Assembly: GCA_002049455.2 (NCBI GenBank) | Contig: KV918804.1 | Span: forward strand, 62,001-126,000 | Direction of reading: 5' to 3' | DNA length: 64,000 nt | From: Porphyra umbilicalis | Taxonomy: Eukaryota; Rhodophyta; Bangiophyceae; Bangiales; Bangiaceae | Shown: positions 44,542-55,012 of the stretch, piece by piece | Layout of the letters: each line of letters begins with the position of its first letter | Numbering within the stretch: the first letter of the stretch is position 1 | The notes under the pieces: generated by a model | What the model was told of the DNA's origin: nothing | The model's database searches: none | What the model saw: only the letters and a program-made list of their open reading frames with translations | Made by a program: the position numbers and the translations under genes

Positions 44542-46071
44542 ATCGTCAGCTTTGACTAAGTCTTCCAACGCTGCCCGATGGTTCCCCCACGGACGTCCCG
44601 TTGGGCCCAACCTCCAACTAAACGCGAAGCCGTTGGGCTCCGTTGGGGCCCAACGGGGCCCAACGGAGCCCCCAGACTCACCATTTTCGTCGGTCTTTTC
44701 CAGCCCGTTTGCTCGCGACGGTCACATGTCAAACACGATAGAAACGCGTCAGGGCCACATTAAGGACAATAAAGTATATATGACATTTAGACAACTTCTA
44801 GCGACTACATTGAAGGCTCGAAACGAGGTGGATTTAGTGCCTCATTGGCTGCACTTTCCCGTTCAGAGGACGGCGAGAAGCGCAGCAGACGGCGCTACAG
44901 CCATACGATGGGCTTTCAGGTCACTCATGCAGCAAGAATGGGCGGACCTAACGCTCGTCTACCAAGTGTTCAAAGTGACTTCGGGCGATCCTGAGGATGC
45001 CGCGCGACAATACAGAACTTCGACGGGGATCGCTGGTGCTTGGACTGCTCTCGCGGCTGGCGGACTGCATCATTTTTGTTGTTGGCATGACCACAAGAAG
45101 GTACCGGTGCAGGCCAACTAAAATGAAAAAGCTCTTTTAGGCCTGCTGTCGGACATGCACAGGGTAGAGGGAGCAAGTACAACATGGTCCCCCTGGCCTG
45201 GTGTCTTCAGGCGGCACGAGCATCCCGAACCGAACAGTGATCTGGATTCGAGGGACATGAATGGAGTCGGATGAGTGCCTATACAGTGGGAGAGGCGTTC
45301 GTGGCACGCCGAAGGGCCCAGACAGACGGTCCTTTCGGGATAGGAGCGGGCGGGGCAGCCCGTCAGTCGGCGCGGTGGCACACGCCAAGACGAAGGAAAG
45401 TAGGGTACACGGTTTGAGCCGCGAAGAAGGTGGTGCGGAAGACCGCGGAGGAGACGTGAGAGCGAGCACCGTGGCAAGAGGGCACACAGCGGTTCGATCG
45501 AGGGCTGCGGGCACAGCCTCGATACGTTGTATCTTGCTTCGGCGGGGACTATCCTCGAGGCAGAGGAGACGAGGTACTGTCGGTCGTCCATCCAGCTCAG
45601 ACGGAGGCGCAGCACGAGGGCGGCGTGCATGTTTGCTGATTCACGACGTACGGGTGGCGCGAACGTGTGGAGGGTCTCACAACCAGGCCCGTAGCGTGTC
45701 CCTGAGATCCGCGGGCTGCGCGGAAAGGACACAGACAGAGACACATGGCGCTTCCACCACCGTCGCGTGCGGTCTACGGTTGACGGGCTTGTCGGCCCGC
45801 TGAGGAAGTCTTGGAAAGAAATGAGTCGGATCCGTCTAAATGCAGAGTGGCCTCCTACAATTGCAGCACACACCTTGTAGTCAGCCAATCGGTCATCACG
45901 GATAGCACATCTGTGGCCAGGAAGCACTGTCCTTGCACGCGACCTCGTCAGAGTCACGCGCTCGTCTCCGCCGAAAAACGCCCAACAAAAAGCAGGCCCG
46001 TTGGGCCTCAACCTCCAACGGTTCCCCAACGGAAAGGGCATCCGATGGGCAACTTCGTCAAAGCTGACGAT
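44542..46071. mobile_element. 1.5 kb terminal-inverted-repeat element with subterminal GTTGGG repeats
   Basis: The outer ends are inverted copies of ATCGTCAGCTTTGAC(T/G)AAGT (44542 on the plus strand; 46071 on the minus strand). Just inside both ends are clusters of the palindromic motif GTTGGGCCCAAC and half sites (44605-44675 and about 45980-46050), an arrangement that DNA transposons use as transposase binding sites. The flanks may share an AT dinucleotide. Two open frames face each other inside: plus, ending at 45121 (segment MTFRQLLATTLKARNEVDLV), and minus, 45118-46143 (341 codons). They overlap tail to tail by four bases. I recognise neither as a transposase. Confidence 0.6.
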
Positions 46072-46195
46072 CATCGTTCGCACCCTCGCGACCCCGATTG
46101 TGCGGACAGAGCCGCGGCGGTACGCCCCGTCGTCGCTCCCCAAAATGCGCTAGCGAGGACCCGAGTTGCCGGCCGCACACGCAATCTCCATGGCG

Positions 46196-46230
46196 CTTTC
46201 ACCGCCAGTTTCACCGCCAGTTTCACCGTG
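46196..46230. repeat. Short tandem repeat, 12 bp unit
   Basis: Nearly three copies of TTTCACCGCCAG just right of the 1.5 kb element. Confidence 0.7.
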
Positions 46231-47197
46231 CCGCCCCCGTCTCACTAGCAAGCCACCATGATGGTGCTCTGATTTGTGCTCGCGGGGCCCCTCCGACGGG
46301 CGCGTTTGCGCTGGGCCCGCGGCACGACCCTGTATGGATATGGCCCTCTGGCGACCATTGAAAGGGGTTGGCGGCCGCCGGCTGGCGAGATTTGCCCCTG
46401 CGCTGCACCTCAAATCGCACACCGCCGGCCCGGCTGCCGCAACGGCGGCGTCGGCGCGCACGCAAGGGCCTGCAGGCGGACGGGGCCGTGTTTTGTGGGG
46501 CGGGTGGCCCCGGTGTGCCCACCTGGTCCGCGGTGGCGCCCCCAAAACGCCGCCCCCCCCCCCACAGCGCGCGTGGAGGCCCCCCCCCTCTCTTTGAGTG
46601 CAGGCCCTTCGTCTCGAAAGCCCTAACGCGCGCCCGACGAAGTGGCGTCAAGGCGTGTGCCGGGGCTGGCGGCGACTGGGACGGCGTGGCCGCCCACACC
46701 GCTGGCGCGTCCGGCACCGGTGCGCCCGGCGCGGTCGGTCTGCTACTGGGTTTGTTAGCTGCTTTGCCTCCCTTCCGTCCGCCAGTCGGCTCTCCTACTC
46801 CTGGCGCCCAGTCACTTTTGAGAGCCCCCCCCCCCCCCCCTTTGCGCGCCCTGCGCGTGCCCTCCCGTCGTGATTTCCAGGTTCGCCCGGCCGGGTCGCT
46901 GCGCCTGCCGCTGTGCAGGCGGCGGGTACATAAGCGCTGGCTGCCGCCGCCCGCCCCACCACGTGCCTGGTGTAGGGAGCGGCACCCAAGGGCATACACA
47001 CGCTGCAGTGCAGCACAAGTAGTGGCGAGCACGGTGGTGGTGCGGCACACTTCTCAGACCGCCGACTCGCCTTCCCCGCCCGTCGTCATCATCGCTGCGC
47101 CTGCCATCCCCCCAGGCTCGTGGACGGCTGCCGCCGCGAGCTCGCCCGCGCGCTCATTCATCCCTGCCCCCCCCCCTCAGGGACGGCTGGACACCAC
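46231..47197. other. Upstream region of the zinc-finger gene
   Basis: GC-rich with C runs near 46551 and 46828. A TATA-like TACATAAG occurs near 46926, about 270 bp before the start codon. Long frames on both strands here reflect composition; none is supported. Confidence 0.4.
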
Positions 47198-48824
47198 ATG
47201 GACACCTTGCGCGGCGACTTGCTCGTCATGCAGTCACCCCCCCCCCCGCTGGACGGCGTCGCGTGGTGGGACACCACCTCCCCCGCCGTGCCCGAAGTCG
47301 GCCGCACGACCGTCCCCGACTATGACACCTTCCAGCCGTCCTCGTGCGTGAGCGACGCCGTCGAGGTGGGCGGCGGCATGGTCGGCGTCGCCGCCGCTGC
47401 CGCCGTCGCGCTTGACTCTATGGCCGTCCGCAGCGGCCGCAGCCACGTCACCGCCAAGCGCCAAGTCGCGGCTGCCGCTCTCAGCGGCGGCGGCGGCGGC
47501 GTCGGCCCGAACGGCTACTCCCAAGGACAAGGACAAGGACAAGGACAAGGCGCCGCCCCGCTCGGCGGAAGCGGCGGGGAGCTCGGCGGCTGGGGGCCCT
47601 ACACGGGCGTGCCAGGCCCGTCCCCGCGCCCCGACGCGTCGACGCCGTTGGCCGACGCGTACGCGCCGCCGCCGGTCGTGGTTGCCTCGTCAACGGGCCT
47701 GCCGCCCGTCTCCATGGCGCCCCCCCCATCGGCGGCGGCGGCGGCGGCGGCGGCTGGGCCCCCGACGACACGCGCCACCGGTACGCGCACCCGCCCGCCC
47801 GCGAGTGGCCGACGCACCACGACGGGCAGGCCAGCGGGCCGTACGGCCCGAGCCGCACCTACGCCCCCGCCCGCGAGATGGCGCCACCACCGAGCGCCTC
47901 CCGGTGGTCCTCCTTTGCGTATGCGGACGGGGCGGAGCGGGCGGGGCGGGTGGCCGCCCCACAGCCGCCCACCGCTCGCCCGCTGGCGCTCGTCAAGCCC
48001 CCAGACGGGGGGGGCCGCTCCTCTACCCGCCCCACCAACTGCCCTCGGGTGGCGGCGCACTCGGCACCGGCGGCGGCTTGTACGCGCCACCGTCGACGCA
48101 CCTACCCATGCCGTGGGTCGGCATGCCCCTCACACCACCGCCGCTGCCGCCGCCGCCGCCGCCGCCGCCGGCCGTGGCTGCCTACCACGCGGCGACCGCG
48201 CAAAAGGCCGCGTCCGGGGCGCCCCTTCCCCCGCCGCCGCTCGCCCCTCCACCACCTCCCCCCGCTGTCGGGTTGGCGAGCGGCGGCGGCGGCGGCGGCG
48301 GCGGCCGCAGCGGCGGCGGTGGTACCACTCTGCGCACTGCCACCCACAGCAGCAGCGGCCGCCCCCGCCGCCACGCGTGCCCCCAGTGCGACCGCGCGTT
48401 CACAGAGCGAAGCAATTTGACGAAGCATCTCACGGCTGTGCATCTTCGCCTCCGTCCCCACGTCTGCGGCACGTGCAACGCGGCGTTTGCGGCGCGCTGC
48501 AATCTCTTTAAGCATCAAACGGCGGTCCATGAGCGCTCCCGCCCGCACGTGTGCACGACGTGCGGCGCGGCGTTTGCGGAGCGGAACAAGCGGGATAAGC
48601 ACGCGGCGACCGTCCACGCGGGGGAGCGCCGCCACTGCTGCGACCGGTGCCCGGCGCGGTTTGGCCAAGCGTCGGACCTCCGCCGCCACACGCGCGTCGT
48701 GCACGACGGCGAGCGCGCGTGGGCGTGCACCGACTGTGGGCGCCGCTTTGGGCGCAAGGCGACGCTTGCGTACCACCACCGCGTCGTGCACGGGGGAGGG
48801 GACGGGGGGGGCACAGGCAATTGA
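47198..48824 (+). CDS. C2H2 zinc-finger protein with five fingers
   Basis: Probable DNA-binding regulator. The start MDTLRGDLLVMQSPPP at 47198 opens a Pro/Ala/Gly-rich N-terminal half with a short GQGQGQGQG run (coded by GGACAA repeats, 47522-47550). The C-terminal 150 residues hold five consecutive fingers, all C-x2-C-x12-H-x4-H: starting HACPQCDRAF, HVCGTCNAAF, HVCTTCGAAF, HCCDRCPARF and WACTDCGRRF. Linkers are short (HLRLRP, HERSRP, HAGERR, HDGERA), so the fingers form one array. The frame that begins the protein and the frame of the fingers differ. The likely switch points are the GGC run near 47732-47754 and the G run near 48008-48015, between which the segment DDTRHRYAHPPAREWPTHHD looks coding. 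These are probably homopolymer errors; a small intron is the alternative. Target genes are unknown. Confidence 0.85.
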
Positions 48825-49954
48825 GGGGCAGAGTGGCCAGGCCGCGGGGCAGGCGAGCGGGCGCGTGAGGCGGTCGACCGATGGGCTAGGAAGCGAACAA
48901 CCCTATATTAAACACACCTATGGACACTGGGTCTGCTGTGGGCTCGTCCAAGTCGTCGTGCGCCATCAACCTGCCGGTGCGCTCAGATGCCAAAGCAAAG
49001 AGCGTTTGGCGTAGAGCGCGGTCATGGGGAGCGGCTGCAACTGGCAAACATTGCTGACGGTTGCACCATGGGCAGCGACACCGGTCGATGCCCGTCAGCG
49101 ACCCTTCACGACCTCGCCGCATCATCCAGCGTTCCATGCAGACTGGTGCACGTGAGCACGCTTCCATTAGAGAGGGCGCAAAGCGCAACAAGCAGCCTCG
49201 GAGCCGACAACCCCATAACACAGGGGCACGGCAAGCGCCACAGAGAAACAACACAGAAAAAAAAAAGAGGAACAGCACAACCAATGCCGTGCACGTGCGA
49301 AACAGCCATGCCAACACAGAAACCCGTCCTGCCAGACTCGCCCGACTCCCCCCCCTGTCCCGCTGCCGCCACCGTCACCCACGGCTGCGCCGCCCCCCGC
49401 GACACCTCGTGCGTGCCCCCCACGCCCGCACAACGCACTTTGCCGACGGGTGGGCCGTCGCGGGCGCACCCGACGCGCCCACGGGCGACGCCGGCCGCCG
49501 ACCGCCGCGGCGGCGCTGCGGGAGCGCACGCCCCCCCCCCCCCCCCCCCGCGCGCCCCACCGCGTCGGGCCGCACCGACGCCGTGTCGGCCCGGCGGGCA
49601 AACCCAACGGCACACGCACCGCGGCCGCCGCTCGCCCCTGCCGCCGCCACGCCGTCGTGCGCCCGCCGAGGGGGGGGGGGGCACGACCGCGCGCGCAGCG
49701 GCGCGACGCCGACGCGACGCCGACGCGTCGCCGACCGCGCCGGCGCGGCCGCCGTTGCGGCGCCGTCGGGCGGGACCGACGGCCGCCGCGCCCGCCGCCG
49801 CCGCCGCCGCACCCCGCCGCCCCCACCCGGTGCGCCACAGACGGGCATGGCCGGTGGCCGTCGGCGGCGGCGGCGGCGCCCCCGCGATGGCAACGTGCAC
49901 AGACGCGGCGGCGGCGGCGGCGGGGGCAACCCCCCCGCCGCCCTCCCCGGCGCT

Positions 49955-49986
<32 letters not shown>

Positions 49987-50802
49987 TCGGCCGACCGCGG
50001 GCGGGCGTGGCGGCCCGCCGCGTCGCCGCGAGCCGCCCTCCCATTGGCGCCGCCGCCGCCGCCGCCCACCGCCCGCCGCGCGCCCGCCGCCGCTGCCCGC
50101 CACGGCGGCGGGTGGGGCGGCCGGCGGCCGCGCCGCCGCCGCGCGCCCCGCCCCGCAGCGGCCGTGCCGGCGGCCACGGGCGGCGGCGCGGGTGCGCGCG
50201 TGCGGGCCGACCGCGCGGCGGCCGCGCGTGGCCCCACCCGCACGCGGGGGCGGCGGCGCGGGCGGGGCGCGCCCGACACGGGGGCGCGACGCGGCCGTCG
50301 TCGGCCGCCAGCCGCGCCCCGCGCCGCGCCCCCGGTCCGTGTTCCCCCCCCAACGCTGACCCGACCGTGGGCGACGCCGGCCGCGGCGGCCATCCCCCCG
50401 ACCGACACCCGACCGTCCCCGTCGGCGGTGGACCCACCGCCGCCGCGCGCCGCGCCTCCCACACGGCAACGACGCGGGCAATGGTGGCGGCGGCGGCCGC
50501 CGCCGCCGGCAACGCGGCGGCGCCGTCGACGCACAGAGCCGCCGCCGCGGCGGCGGGCGACGCGGCGAGCCGCACCGCCACCGCCACCGCCCTGCCGCAG
50601 CCGCAGGGCGGGTGGGGGGGGGGCGTCCACCGCCGGCGGCAACGCCGACGCCGCCCCGTCGCCGGCGTGGGTGGGGGCGGCGGAGGCGCCGCCGCTCGCG
50701 ACGCTGCGGCGTCGACTGCCGGCGGCGGCGGTGGTGGCGGGGGGCGGCGTCGGCGGCGGGGGCGGGGGGGGCGGGGGGGGGGGCGGAGGCGGCAGTCACG
50801 CC
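48825..50802. other. Extremely GC-rich low-complexity region
   Basis: 48825-49320 is ordinary flank of the zinc-finger gene. From about 49330 to 50800 the sequence is well over 75% GC, dominated by GCC/CGG/GCG triplets, and nearly stop-free in all six frames, with open frames of 400-650 codons on both strands. None has a recognisable domain or a non-repetitive composition, so none is reported as a gene. A real disordered protein gene or a regulatory CpG-rich region cannot be excluded. Confidence 0.5.
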
Positions 50803-50933
50803 TACAGCCGCTCTCTCAAGAACCTCGCACGCCCATATGTGGCGCTTCATTACGGCCGTTCTCCCAAAAATGCCGCACTCCAGCTGTTGCAAAAGAGCGC
50901 CGAATAGGCCTCTGCGAGGTCGTTGAGTGCGGG
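50803..50933. mobile_element. MITE copy C (rearranged)
   Basis: Two left ends of the same family lie in tandem: TACAGCCGCTCTCTCAAG at 50803 and TACGGCCGTTCTCCCAAA at 50851. The core AAAAGAGCGCCGAATAGGCC follows, with only a short piece of the right arm. It looks like a partial copy inserted in, or fused to, another. It lies at the 3' end of the FAD synthetase gene. Confidence 0.75.
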
Positions 50934-52251
50934 ACTCCCTGGCCTTGAGGACCTGCCCACGGCCACCGCCCCACCCCCCCCCCAACGCGGGTCATCCCCC
51001 AAGCCCCGCCCGCGACGCGTCACCCCCCCCCCCACGCGCTCGACAAAGTCAATGCTAATCTCACACTCGAGGCAGGGCACGTCCCCCCCCACGTCCTCGA
51101 GGGCGACCTCCCCCCCCCCCCCCGCCACCCGCGCGAGCGTGTGCACGGGCGCCCCCCGCCCGCGCACGCGCACCACAACCGCATACGCGCCCGGCGCCGG
51201 CACTTGGTTGACAAACGCGCCGACCGTGGCGGCGCCCCACCCCCCCCCCCCGCCCCCACGATTTGCCCCCACAGCCGGTGGGGGCGCCCCATGAGGCGCC
51301 CCGCCAACCACACCTCCCCCGCGCCGAGAGCCGCGCGCACGCGTGTGGAGGAGATGGCGCCGCCGCAGCTGGGCACCTTGTCGACAATGCCGACGCCGAG
51401 GGCGCGCGCCGCGGCGAGCGACCGCAGGTCGTCCACGTCCGCCGCGGCGCGGTGGCCAAAGCGCCAATCCTCCCCACAGACCACCGCCGACGCGCCGAGG
51501 CCGGCGAGGCCGGGAACGGGCGACGCGGGGGGCGGCGGCCCGCCGTCGCCGTCACCGTCGGCGCCGCCGCCAGCGCCGTCACCGTCGCCATTGGCGGCCG
51601 CGGTGGTAGCGGTGGCGGCCGTGGCGGTGGCGGTCGGTCGCCCCGCCGCGGCTGCCGGGTCGGCGACGACAAAGTCGAGAAACGCGGCCGGCGACAGCGA
51701 CCGGACCGCCTCAAACGGGAGGATGCGGAGGCTCACGGGCGCGCCGACCGCCCGCGACCAGTCGCGGAGGATGGGCGGGATGTCGGCCGGCGCCACAACC
51801 GTCGCGCGGGGCGGCCACCGTAGGGCGGCGGCCATGCCCGAAAACGACACGAGGGTGATGGCCACGGGCGGGCCCTCGGGGCCGTAAAAGGCCGCTGCGG
51901 CGCGCACGAGCGCCAGATGCCCGCCGTGGAAGGCGTCGAATTTGCCGGGCACGACGACCGTGCGGGTGGCGGCCGCCGCCGGGCGGGGGGGGGGGGGGGG
52001 GGGCTCGAGCCGGGGGTGGGGGCGGGGGAGGAGGGGGTGGGGGAGGGGAAGGAGGAGGATGCCGCCGTCGCGGCAGACGCCGACGGGGGGTGGAGGGAGC
52101 GCGCCGACCGCCTCCGCGGCGCGCCCAGGCGCGGGGAAGGCCGCAAGGGGGGAGGATGGTAGCGGGACCGCCGGGCCATAGGGTCGGCCGGTCGGCCAGG
52201 GGCCGACGCCAAGCAGGCGCCACCGGGGGGAACAAACGCACCGGCCGTCAT
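50850..52251 (-). CDS. FMN adenylyltransferase (FAD synthetase), plant plastid RibF type
   Basis: Makes FAD from FMN and ATP, probably in the plastid. The start MTAGAFVPPGG at 52251 gives an Arg/Ser/Pro-rich, acid-poor leader of about 80 residues; a C/G run near 51986-52003 then shifts the frame into the catalytic domain. That domain shows VVVPGKFDAFHGGHLALVRA (nucleotidyltransferase start, His-rich GHL), VCGEDWRFGHRAAADVDDL, and ISSTRVRAALGAGEVWLA followed by GRLMGRPHRLWGQIV, all typical of bacterial RibF N-terminal domains. A second C/G run near 51240-51258 precedes the continuing C-terminal part (VPAPGAYAVVVRVRG, GDVPCLECEISIDFVERV), which resembles the kinase-like remnant of Arabidopsis RibF1/2. 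In this frame the last ~25 codons and the stop lie in MITE copy C, so the natural end may be earlier. Confidence 0.87.
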
Positions 52252-53244
52252 GGCGAGGGGCCGACCGAAGCGACAGCGGCAGCGGGAGGATGAACGGACG
52301 GACGGCAGAGGGACCTCCACCGCCACCACAGAGGTGTTTCCCAGTGCGAGGCAAGCCACGCAGGTCGAGGGGCGGCGCCCCGCAAGGCAGCGGGGAAAGA
52401 GCTCGTCCGGTGGCGGTTGAGGACGTGGCGGGCCACGCAGCAGCGGGGGCACCTCCCCGGCGCGGCACGTCCGCCGCGCGGGGAAGGTGACCACGCGGCC
52501 GCGCGCGTGGCCACGCGCCCACGTGGGCGCGCAACGGCAACTGTAAGGAGCCGAGGCTGCAGCGAGCTGGGGGGGGGCGTCGGCGCTGCCGCTGTTGGCC
52601 GCGCGGTGGACTGCTGCGCTGGGCGAGCAAGCAAGCCATGCACCGGGCGGCGTCCACGGCCGACGCGGTGCCCAGACTGGCGAGGGCGGCTGCCTCTCGC
52701 GTGGCAATGGCAGGCGTCGTCGTCAGGACCGCGCCGTGACTGGCTAGCACCAGCCTGTGTGTGCGTCCGGCGCGGACCGTGTGCGGCGAGCGCCACAAAA
52801 CTGTGCGGATTGACCATCAATATCGAGGGAGCGGCCGCTGGAGCTACAACTGGACCAGGGCGTGGCGTGGTGAGCACGCACATCAAGAAAAAGCCGTGGC
52901 ACAAAAATAGGTGAGGAAAACAAGACAGCATCGGAACAGAGCAAAGCATGGGAATGAAAGACTTGGGAAGAAACAACACAACGACTCGACCGCGCGACGC
53001 AAGAACACAGCCCTATTGCGGCGGCCACTACAAAACACACCGAGGGGGGCCCCGCATCCAACTACGCACAGAAGTGCGCATTCCGAGACGGCGAGCGCAG
53101 ACACTGGCCGGCGCGTCAGCCACACCGCCGCGGACACGCCCCGCACAGGCGCGTCGCGGCAGTGGCACACTGCAGCCGCAGGCCCCGCCGTCATTGGTGC
53201 GAGCGGCACCCCCCGCCCCCACAATCGATCGGGCGACGCCCCCA
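52252..53244. other. Intergenic region, FAD synthetase upstream / linker 3' flank
   Basis: 52252-52750 is GC-rich and should hold the FAD synthetase promoter. 52750-53244 is more moderate and includes the 3' untranslated region of the phycobilisome linker. No further gene is supported. Confidence 0.45.
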
Positions 53245-54327
53245 TCAAGCAGACATCTCGAGTGCCGCAATTTGCTTCTGCAGCTCCGCGACCATGGCCT
53301 TCTTGGAGGCCAAGTCGCCCTTCTTCGCTGCCACCTCCTTGCTCTGCCCATAGTTGGTCCGCACAAACTCCGACTCCTCCGCCGGCGTCAAGTACATGTA
53401 CGAGCCCGGTACGACCTCCACGCGGCGGCGCGGGGCGGCCTTCTCGTTGACGACCTTGCTGGAACTCTTGATCAGGCCGCTGTTGCGGTCCTGGCGGTCG
53501 AGGTCCGAGCGCTTGGGGAGGCCCTTGGAGACGGACGTGAAGGATGTGGCCCCGTTGGTCGCAATCGTCGACACAAACTTGGATGGCACGCCTGCGCCTT
53601 CCAGAGACAGCACCCGGTTGGCATTGTCAATGCCCTTCACGCGCGCGCGGCCAGTCAGGCTCTTGTCACTGGTCCCCGGCGCCGAGTAGATGGCGGCCAT
53701 GCGGTTGAAGTCCTCGTTGGGCGAGTAGGTCCCACGGAAGAGAACGCCCGGCACGAAGTCGTCCCCAAACTTCTGGTCATACTCCTCCGAGTCGATCAGC
53801 GAGTCAACGGCGGCCTCGTAGCCCTGCGACTGGGCAATTCCCATAAAGGAGGCGGCCTCGACCTGGCTGTTCACACCACGGCCGAGCAGGTGCTTAAAAG
53901 CCAGCTCCGTGTACCGGTACGGCCCGCACGCATCCCAAAAGCGCCGCCGGTAAGTGCCGCTCTTGGCCGCCGCCCGCACGAGCTCCTTCATCGGGATTTG
54001 GCCGGCGCGGTACATCGACTCGGCCGTGTAAAAGTCGCTCCGCTCCTCCTCCATGACGTACGCATTGCCAAACACCTGCTTGACAAACTGGGCGCAGAGG
54101 ACGTCCTTTTCCTCCGTCATGGCCGGCACGGGGTTGGGCGTGTAGACGAGCGTGTCGAGGGTGAACGACACCTCGTCCATGTTGGTGCGGCTGTCCGTCG
54201 CCGCCGCCATCGACACGGTCGCGGCGCGGCGAGCCACAGCGGGCGCCGCCACGGGCGCGCCGCACAGGGCCGACGTCGACGCCGCGCTGCCTACCCGCAG
54301 CGGGGCGGCCGCACCGACAAACGCCAT
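53245..54327 (-). CDS. Phycobilisome linker polypeptide with plastid transit peptide
   Basis: Structural protein that joins phycobiliprotein discs in the phycobilisome on the plastid stromal side of thylakoids. 360 aa from MAFVGAAAPLRVGSAAST; an in-frame Met 61 codons upstream exists, but the leader from MAFVG onward (Ala/Arg/Ser-rich, acid-free to about residue 45) is a typical transit peptide, likely cut near VARRAATVSMAAA. A PBS-linker domain (PF00427 type) covers about residues 95-260: AESMYRAGQIPMKELVRAAA, GTYRRRFWDACGPYRYTELA, FKHLLGRGVNSQVEAASF, DSLIDSEEYDQKFGDDFVPG. A basic C-terminal region (APRRRVEVVPGSYMYL) ends in a short coiled segment (KAMVAELQKQIAALEMSA); there is no CpcD domain. 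The exact linker class (rod or rod-core) is not decided. This protein marks the genome as a red alga. Confidence 0.93.
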   Translation of the reverse strand: MAFVGAAAPLRVGSAASTSALCGAPVAAPAVARRAATVSMAAATDSRTNMDEVSFTLDTLVYTPNPVPAMTEEKDVLCAQFVKQVFGNAYVMEEERSDFYTAESMYRAGQIPMKELVRAAAKSGTYRRRFWDACGPYRYTELAFKHLLGRGVNSQVEAASFMGIAQSQGYEAAVDSLIDSEEYDQKFGDDFVPGVLFRGTYSPNEDFNRMAAIYSAPGTSDKSLTGRARVKGIDNANRVLSLEGAGVPSKFVSTIATNGATSFTSVSKGLPKRSDLDRQDRNSGLIKSSSKVVNEKAAPRRRVEVVPGSYMYLTPAEESEFVRTNYGQSKEVAAKKGDLASKKAMVAELQKQIAALEMSA

Positions 54328-55012
54328 GGTGACGGTGGGGAGGAAGGGGGCTCGGGCGTAGGGGGGGAGGGGGGGAGCGGATGCCGCAGTGGATACCGCG
54401 GTGGCGGATAGGGTGAAACGCAGAGGTGTCGTCGGGCGACGCAGGAGCAGCGGCAAGCAGCGGGGGGTGGGGGCGGAGGCGGGGACGGGGAGCGCGGGGC
54501 TGAGATACACTAGGCCGACAGCGCCGTTGACGGGCGGCGTCCCTGACAGGTGTGGCCACCGCGCAGCGGCGCCGCTTGGGATCGGGCCGCCACCCGCACG
54601 AGCGAGGATGGCCGCGATAGGAATTCTGGGAACGCGCGGAGGTCAACGGCGGTGCCCAGGCGATCGGAGATCGTGGGAGGGCAACCGGGCGCCACACCCA
54701 AGGCAGCGTGATGGAGCAAGTCCGGCGATGCGTGTGGCACGTTGGACCTTGTAAATGCTCGTTGATCCAGGATTTAACTCTCTGAGATCGTGCCTCTGGG
54801 CCGTGCTTGGCGCCACTGCTCCCAACACGAAATGGCTGCGCGTGGCCGCGCTCTCAAGCCGGTTGACTGCACATCCTAGTCGTCTCCCATCCCAACCCCG
54901 TGGCCTCCACGCCGCGCTGTTCTCTGCGCTTCGCCGTGCCCCCTCCTGGACCACCTTTTGCAGACTGCTCTGGTCCTCTTCTCGATCGCCAACCCCGGCT
55001 TGCCTCTTCCCC
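54328..55012. promoter_or_regulatory. Shared upstream region of linker and chlorophyll synthase genes
   Basis: 685 bp separate the two divergent start codons, leaving no room for another gene, so both promoters must lie here. No clear TATA box is seen on either side. Confidence 0.6.

Noticed and set aside
45118-46143. 341-codon minus-strand frame as a host gene
   Set aside because: It spans the right terminal repeat of the 1.5 kb element and matches no family I know; kept only as part of that element.
48987-50985. Long frames on both strands (up to 653 codons)
   Set aside because: All six frames are nearly stop-free because of composition; there is no reason to prefer one.
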